Shown here: positions 44,701 through 49,240 of the stretch, in pieces
Layout: each line of letters opens with the position of its first letter
Numbering within the stretch: position 1 is the stretch's first letter
DNA from: Ectocarpus siliculosus
Lineage: Eukaryota; Sar; Phaeophyceae; Ectocarpales; Ectocarpaceae
DNA length: 49,240 bases
Direction of reading: 5' to 3'
Assembly: GCA_000310025.1 (NCBI GenBank)
Contig: FN648069.1
Span: forward strand, 843,729-892,968
Made by a program: the position numbers and the translations under genes
The notes under the pieces: generated by a model
Database searches by the model: none
The model's input: the letters and a program-made list of their open reading frames with translations, nothing else
Told to the model about the DNA's origin: nothing

Positions 44701-47700
44701 ACGGCACAAGATAACACGCCCCCTGGACCGATTTTCAAAGCTCGATTACTCCACGACCAACATGATGCATAAAACGAAACGGTACGTTTTCGGAGAGCTC
44801 TCGACGAGACGGTTTCAACGACGCCGTTTTCGGCACCCCCGCTCTTTCTGCTGTTGAAAAATCGAGCTTTGAAAATCGGTCCAGGGGGGGTGTTATCTTG
44901 TGTCATACGCGGTAGTGCGGGTGCGCGGTATAGTGCGAGTGAAAGCGGTTGGCACCTACCCGCACTAAAAAGGGCACCCGACTGCATCTCTCTTTTTGCT
45001 CGGGTAGGTAGTTCCTTGCTTCACCCGTTGCATGTGTACGTGTGTGTGGTTGGAGTAGATTCGTACCTACTGTAGTTGACCACGAGCGCCTTCTATCTTT
45101 CCTTGCTTTTTCCCCCCTTGGGTATGTGTGGTTCTGTGTGGTTGGAGTAGATTTCGTACTTACTGTAGTTGACCACGAGCGCCCGACATCATTTCTTGTT
45201 TTTTTCTCCTCCCTTGCGTGTGTGTGGTTCTGTGTGGTTGGAGTAGATTCGTACTTGGTTGACCACGAGCGCGCCACATCATTCATTCCTTGTTTTTTTC
45301 TCCTCCCTTGCGTGTGTGTGGTTCTGTGTGGTTGGAGTAGATTTCGTACCTGCTGTAGTTGACCACGAACGCCTTCCATCTTTCCTTACTTATTCGCCCC
45401 TTGTTCTTGCGTGTGGTTTACGTAGATTTCGTACCTGGACGCCATCCTCGGAAACGACAATGTGAACGTGGAGGTCGTGGACGGGAACGTTGAGATCAAG
45501 GTGCCCGCGGGCTGCCAGCCGGACACGGTGCTGCGCATCCGAGGGAAGGGATCCCCGCAGCTCAACAACGCGTCGGTGAGGTGTAGAGGTGTCTCAAGAT
45601 ATTTCTAGAAATAGTTTATTTTGTTATTATTATTTATGATATAATTAAGGTATTTACTATATAATAGTATTATTATTTTTGTTGTTTATTTTTATTTCAA
45701 ATGTACAACGCGTGACTCAAGATGAAACTAAAGCATGCGGTATGTGGTTGTGCGAATCAGCTGCCGGTTGACATCAGTGACGTTCCCCCAAGCTGGAACA
45801 GCTCACACGGCTGACATATTCTTGGCTCGAAGAACCCAGCGATCCTCAACAACCCAAAAAGAAGCGAATTGCTCATCTGTGTATACAGTCTTCCATGGGT
45901 ACAGGGGCCTCTGGGACATGAAGCCTCCTGTCTTGCCACGGATTGGAGCCCCCTCCTATCCGCTGCTTATTGCCTACTCTAGAGAGTAACGCCTTTTGTC
46001 CGAGGTGTTGGGTGTGTTTTTCTGCTTTTGGGCATTTTTTGTTTTCAGTTTTGGGGACGCAAAATAGTTTATGTTTGGGTTGTTTTGGGTATTTTTTCGA
46101 TGTTCAATTTTGGGACGCAGTGTAAAGTGATGGAACCAAAAAAAAAAATGAGAATACCGTTTCCTCCTGTCGCCCTTACGTTCGTTCGCGCGAACTGTCT
46201 CGGGTTTTCGAGTTCGCGCTCGAGACGTGTGGTCCCTTGTTCGAAGGCTTACTCGAGGGTGCTGAGCCGAGCGGTTAGCACGTCGCTTCTGTTTGGACAG
46301 CTGGTTTTCAGTCGGTTGGTACATGGAAGATACGGCAGGGGAGGCATCAGAGAACGGAATCGTTGATTGTCTCAGCCGATTTGCTTCGTGTTTTGGAGCG
46401 CGTCCTTTTTGGAGTCCATGAAAAGGATTCATTGGCATCCTCCTGAAGAATCTTAGTTTTGATGTGCGGGTGACTGCCGTTCTCGAATGACACCACCACG
46501 GCTTTGTCGAAGACCTGTCAGTGAGGGGTTTTGTGGGGGGGAGCTGTGCGTATAGCTTCTGCCAGCAGACGCGAGTATGCTCGTGAAACCCCTGAGTGCG
46601 AACACATCAACAGACTCGTTGGACTTGGCTTGCAGGGTCATAACGTCCCGAGCAAGTAGCCCGATTCTGTTAGCGGGTGCAAAGAGGGTGGTCAGAGCAG
46701 TGACCCATTTACGCCATGTGCTTGGTGGTCTGCGTGCTCGATTTTATCCTCTGGCGCGACGGCCGGCGGCTAGCATGGGCTCTGGCCTCCATTCTATTGA
46801 TGAACTGAGTATAATAGTCCTGGAAGGTTGTTTCTTAAAGGGAGCAATGTCTGTCCCGAAGGCAATTGGGTACGAAATAGCCAACTGCTACGAAGAAATT
46901 CGAAGCGAAACACAATCCGCCGGTGGTGGCTGCCAAGCATGCGCAATAGGTAGCACCGATACAGCCGGGTGCCCTCTGTAAGAGTGCGGGTACGTGTGCC
47001 ACGAGCGCTCTTTACCCGAACTATAGCAAGCCCCCGCTCTATTGGTGAAATAACCGTCGATATCCCGTATGTGCCAGTCAATTTCGCCCGCACTATCCCG
47101 CGGGTACCCACACTATAGAGCCCCCCCCTTTGTGTGCCGTTTTGCCCTTTCCTTTTATTTATCGCATCACTCGACTGTACGTCTAATCGTGAATGTATCT
47201 TCTCGTTCTCCTCAAACCCTTGCTTTCACTAGAGAGGGCACCCGACGGTACGTTTTATCTACGTCACCGTTGTTCTTACACCCCACCATGCACATCCTCC
47301 AACTACCTTTCTCCCATCATGCAGGTTACGTGAAGGTTTTGTGTCTACTCGGCTGTTATTCACGCGCCCCACCAATCCTCTGAAACTCCCATTCTCCCGT
47401 CATGCATATTACGTAAAGTTTTGTGTCTACAATACTCCGTTGTTGTTCGTGCATCCCACCAATCCTCAAACTCCCATTCTCCCGTCATGCATATGACGTA
47501 AAGTTTTGTGTCTACAATACTCCGTTGTTGTTCGTGCTCCCATTCTCCCGTCATGCATATTACGTAAAGGTTTGTGTCTACAATACTCCGTTGTTGTTCG
47601 TGCTCCCATTCTCCCGTCATGCATATTACGTAAAGTTTTGTGTCTACAATACTCCGTTGTTGTTCGTGCTCCCATTCTCCCGTCATGCATATTACGTAAA

Positions 47701-47992
47701 GTTTTGTGTCTACAATACTCCGTTGTTGTTCGTGCTCCCATTCTCCCGTCATGCATATTACGTAAAGTTTTGTGTCTACAATACTCCGTTGTTGTTCGTG
47801 CACCCCACCAATGCTCAAACACCGCCTCCCCCCCCCCTCGCGCTGATACAGGTCCGTGGTGACCATTACGTGACGATGAAGGTCGCCATCCCGAGAGACG
47901 TGAGCGCGGAAGAGAGGAGTTTGTTGGAGGAGCTCCAGACGAAGGGGGGCGGGAAAATCAAGGACAGCAAGAAGAAGAGCAAGGGAAACAAG
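35768..47992 (+). CDS. Type I DnaJ (Hsp40) co-chaperone, probably plastid-targeted
   Basis: DnaJ delivers unfolded clients to Hsp70 and stimulates its ATPase. Exons: 35768-36229, 38408-38500, 39595-39691, 41925-41989, 42918-43097, 43829-43894, 44484-44648, 45426-45575 and 47852-47992. All joints keep phase and give 473 residues to the last sure exon. The J domain has HPD at 133-135. A Gly-rich linker follows, then DIFDSFFGG and a complete zinc domain with four CxxCxGxG repeats (248-255, 265-272, 291-298, 305-312). The C-terminal substrate domain shows [18 protein letters not shown] and GDLYVF; exon 9 has [10 protein letters not shown]. The N-terminus ([20 protein letters not shown]) is a signal peptide, followed by SSSAFVSA, which resembles the ASAFAP motif of complex-plastid presequences. 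This predicts plastid import. ATGs at 35744 and 35771 are alternative starts. The C-terminus after KGNK is unresolved. Confidence 0.93.
36890..36945 (-). repeat. Single inverted copy of the intron-5 minisatellite unit (intron 1)
   Basis: Its reverse complement contains TTTTCATTGGTCAGCCGGTT and GCGCGGTCGATGCTA, the core of the array at 43340-43790. It lies in DnaJ intron 1 in the opposite orientation. Confidence 0.8.
37160..37492. mobile_element. Foldback element in DnaJ intron 1
   Basis: The left arm (about 37160-37255) and right arm (about 37375-37492) are inverted, imperfect copies sharing CGTCTCGA-CAAGTACGAGAT and GGCCGTA. The outer part (GATTCGCG-GAGGGCT) also matches. No coding capacity is evident, so it is probably a MITE. 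Confidence 0.7.
38657..38827. mobile_element. MITE-A copy 1 (DnaJ intron 2)
   Basis: The ends form an inverted repeat of about 40 bp: TGACACAAGGTAACACACCC at the left and its near complement ending TTATCTTGTGTC at the right, each followed inwards by CCTGGA(T/C)CGATTTT. It is shorter and more diverged than the other two copies. Confidence 0.8.
39828..39955. repeat. Short tandem repeat (DnaJ intron 3)
   Basis: About 2.5 units of roughly 55 bp contain AGTGC(C/T)CNCACTTAAGA. The unit is itself partly palindromic around CTTAAG. Confidence 0.75.
40414..40475. repeat. Perfect-stem hairpin (DnaJ intron 3)
   Basis: CGTCCCTGGGTTAAGGAC at 40414-40431 pairs with GTCCTTAAGCCAGGGACG at 40458-40475, with one mismatch, across a 26-base loop. 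In the pre-mRNA it would form a stable stem. It may be the core of a tiny foldback element. Confidence 0.7.
40775..40980. mobile_element. Foldback element (DnaJ intron 3)
   Basis: Arms of about 85-90 bp are inverted: GGTGCCATCAGGCAACACCG at the left and its complement at the right, both including GTGCGTTTCTCGGTTCCCTC. A loop of about 32 bp separates them. Arm identity is high, so it is recent. Confidence 0.85.
41321..41542. mobile_element. MITE-A copy 2 (DnaJ intron 3)
   Basis: 222 bp with inverted ends TACCGTATATGACACAAGAT and TTATCTTGTGTCATTTGCGC. It has the same internal layout as copies 1 and 3 (TTCAAAGCTCGATTACG at the left, CTTTCTGCTGTTGA near the right). It shares its length exactly with copy 3. 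Confidence 0.88.
42226..42420. repeat. 65-bp tandem repeat (DnaJ intron 4)
   Basis: About three diverged units contain GCGGTATCGTCCATGCCCGC and ATATCGCTGTC. Confidence 0.8.
42800..42870 (+). repeat. Single copy of the intron-5 minisatellite unit (DnaJ intron 4)
   Basis: It contains CGTCTTTTCATTGGTCAGCC and GCGCGGTCGATG, in the same orientation as the array in intron 5. Confidence 0.8.
43108..43207. repeat. 50-bp duplication (DnaJ intron 5)
   Basis: Two to three units contain GTGCTGAATTCAT and GCAGCAGTAGCCTC, beginning just downstream of the exon 5 donor. Confidence 0.75.
43340..43790 (+). repeat. Minisatellite of about 85 bp with CA-rich spacers (DnaJ intron 5)
   Basis: Five units begin at about 43362, 43432, 43518, 43606 and 43710. 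Each carries CTGAGACTGA(C/T)GT, TTTTCATTGGTCAGCCGGTT and GCGCGGTCGATGCTA, separated by variable CACACA/CTCACTCA runs. Monomers occur in introns 1 and 4. Confidence 0.9.
44666..44980. mobile_element. Inverted-repeat element D, interrupted by MITE-A (DnaJ intron 7)
   Basis: Its ends, GTGCCCTCTGTA at the left and AAGGGCACCCG at the right, match the ends of the uninterrupted copy at 46966-47244. The middle is split by MITE-A copy 3, giving a nested pair. Confidence 0.65.
44693..44914. mobile_element. MITE-A copy 3 (DnaJ intron 7)
   Basis: 222 bp with inverted ends starting TACCGTATACGGCACAAGAT and ending TTATCTTGTGTCATACGCGG. The arms continue inwards through CCCCTGGACCGATTTTCAAA on both sides. 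It is the best-preserved copy. Confidence 0.9.
45035..45425 (+). repeat. Tandem array of splice-acceptor-like units (DnaJ intron 7)
   Basis: Four units of about 85-100 bp each contain GTGTGGTTGGAGTAG, ATT(T)CGTAC and TTGACCACGA(G/A)CGC. The true junction at 45425/45426 has the same layout (GTGTGGTTTACGTAG then ATTTCGTACCTGGACGCC), so each unit carries a copy of the acceptor and of the first exon-8 bases. Confidence 0.88.
45600..45710. other. AT-rich patch in DnaJ intron 8
   Basis: About 110 bp consists almost only of A and T with many TTATTA motifs. It stands out strongly against the GC-balanced surroundings. Confidence 0.7.
46966..47244. mobile_element. Inverted-repeat element D, uninterrupted copy (DnaJ intron 8)
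   Basis: The ends CGGGTGCCCTCTGTA and AGAGAGGGCACCCG are inverted. Inside are further GCGGGTA and TACCCGC motifs in inverted orientation. About 280 bp with no coding capacity. Confidence 0.65.
47400..47805. repeat. 66-bp tandem repeat (DnaJ intron 8)
   Basis: Six units of 66 bp contain TGCATATTACGTAAAGTTTTG and ACAATACTCCGTTGTTGTTC. Because 66 is a multiple of three, several frames on both strands stay open and mimic repeat proteins. The position inside an intron argues these are not genes. Confidence 0.92.
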
Positions 47993-48092
47993 GTATGTCC
48001 GGTGCTGCATGCATGTTGTTGTTGTCTTCACATTCAACAAGCGATGAAAATAACTTCTCTTGAGCTGCTGTTTTTTCTTTGTTTCCATGTAG

Positions 48093-48326
48093 TTTGTCCG
48101 GTTTCGAACCTTGAGCAAGATTGCCTGTTGGGATACGTGCATACCCAAGCTCTGCGGCTGGACAGGGGTTGAACACCTCGATCCGCTGCTTCACGGCAAG
48201 CACAATAATTGGGTTACCAAGCGGTTCATGATTTCTGGTTTGTTATACGAGAAGGCCCGCGTGACGTTGCTGAGCTGTTCGGAGAGTTTGTTTGGTTTCA
48301 TGTCTTCCTGTCTAGAGATGCTGTGA
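48093..48326 (+). CDS. Candidate last exon of the DnaJ gene
   Basis: A strong acceptor (TTTCTTTGTTTCCATGTAG) at 48092 opens a phase-0 frame (FVRFRTLSKIACWDTCIPKL) that runs 77 codons to a TGA at 48324-48326. The tail does not resemble known DnaJ C-termini, which usually end within a few residues of this point. The true last exon may be elsewhere, for example after an acceptor-like CATCTTCAG near 48527. Confidence 0.3.
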   Translation, partial: FVRFRTLSKIACWDTCIPKLCGWTGVEHLDPLLHGKHNNWVTKRFMISGLLYEKARVTLLSCSESLFGFMSSCLEML

Positions 48327-48719
48327 GAGTGGAGCTAGTCTGCTCATGAGCATAAAGGACATCTCCTTTTCATTGTTGACACTACATCTGTGTTTCGCGT
48401 GTGCTCCTGCCTATGTGATCCTGTGTGCTCTTATCACGGCTGCCGACAATGCACGCGAGTTATTTTTTTGCTTTCGGCCTTTCCCGTGTCCCGTCGAACT
48501 GCACAGGGTTTCGGCGGCATCTTCAGCTAAATAATTTTGCCATCATGAAGGATGAACTCTCCGGCGGGGGGGTTTCGTCGCTTCATTTTCTGCTGGCGGC
48601 CCACGCACAGCAGCAGCAGGCGGAACTTAATGGACCAAGTCTCGGCGACGACGCTGTGTTGAGATTTGTTGCCGTTTTGACTTTTGCGGTGTAGCCGGCC
48701 TTGAGTTTCGGAACATTTT

Positions 48720-49240
48720 TCGGAATCTTGTTGTGTTTGTGCCCCCCCCCCCCCCCCCCGAAAGGAAAATCCCAAGAAAAAAAATTTTTTTTGGAAAAGG
48801 GGGTAAAATTTTAAGGTTTTTAAAAGGCGTTTTCCGGGGGGGGCCAAATGCCCCTGGAATAATTTTACTTTTTTAAAAAACACATGGGAACCCAACGGGA
48901 TAAAATAAGGGAACCCGGTTCAAAGGAACTGTTTTAAATTTAAGGGGAAGGGGGAAAGGAAGTGGTGGGGTTGTTTTTGTTGTCTTGTTTCCAATGGGGG
49001 CGTCTGCAAAAAAGCCCTTGCTGCACCCCCCCCTTGTCTTTTAAAAATGGTTGGGTTTTCGCCCGGAATAACTGTAAAAAAAGTCGTTTTTCTAATTGTG
49101 AAAAAAGGGGGGAAGGGAAAAAAAATGGGATCCAAACATTTTGTGGACGCTGCTGGGGGATGGGCCCATCTTTCCCAACCCCTAAACTGAAACATTTTTT
49201 TTTTTCTCCCCCAAACTCTTCCCTGGGGGTTGTGAGTTCC
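48720..49240. other. Low-quality sequence at the window end
   Basis: From a run of about 19 C residues at 48741 onwards, the sequence is dominated by expanded homopolymers (A, T, G and C runs of 4-9) with little normal complexity. This is typical of the unreliable end of a Sanger read or contig. I would not annotate anything here. Confidence 0.75.

Noticed and set aside
30578-47805. Link between the 66-bp LRR unit, the 69-bp LTR satellite and the 66-bp intron satellite
   Set aside because: The sequences are unrelated; the similar lengths look coincidental.
47360-48172. ORFs of 249-262 codons on both strands at the end of DnaJ intron 8
   Set aside because: They arise from a 66-bp tandem repeat whose length is a multiple of three, and the plus-strand one overlaps DnaJ exon 9 in a different frame.

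Overview
The window looks like nuclear DNA of a brown alga, most likely Ectocarpus or a close relative. The reasons are: split genes with GT-AG introns rich in repeats; a DnaJ protein whose N-terminus looks like a stramenopile plastid presequence; an NB-ARC gene and a 22-residue WPASLQQLSFG repeat protein of types known from the Ectocarpus genome; and many small inverted-repeat and LTR elements. The species is inferred from these features, not proven.

Layout. At 1-266 is a fragment of an LTR. At 0.5-4.1 kb (minus strand) are a broken Pro/Gly/Gln-rich gene and a 188-codon unknown ORF with a duplicated upstream region. At 5.9-7.7 kb is an NB-ARC pseudogene cut off next to a small inverted-repeat element. 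At 8.6-9.2 kb is a short membrane protein. At 12.0-15.9 kb (minus strand) is an intact seven-exon SET/MYND (SMYD-like) methyltransferase; its exon phases agree throughout and sum to 580 codons including the stop. At 17.4-18.4 kb are candidate exons of an unrecognised gene. At 20.6-22.4 kb two pieces of one multi-pass membrane protein gene lie on opposite strands, as an inversion would leave them. At 22.6-28 kb are mobile elements, including a 1.9 kb inverted-repeat element that contains a large foldback. At 30.5-33.75 kb a 20-repeat FNIP/LRR-like gene is interrupted by a 1.85 kb LTR element with identical LTRs. At 35.8-48 kb (plus strand) is a plastid-type type I DnaJ gene whose introns are crowded with MITEs, foldbacks and minisatellites. 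From about 48.72 kb the sequence looks like low-quality read.

Function. The two well-supported intact genes are housekeeping: protein lysine methylation and plastid chaperone activity. The other recognisable genes (NB-ARC, LRR-like, membrane protein) are broken. The first two belong to classes proposed as candidate immune receptors in brown algae, and both are interrupted at or beside a mobile element. Recent receptor loss driven by mobile elements is the main story of the window. All splice models and homologies were read by eye without database searches.
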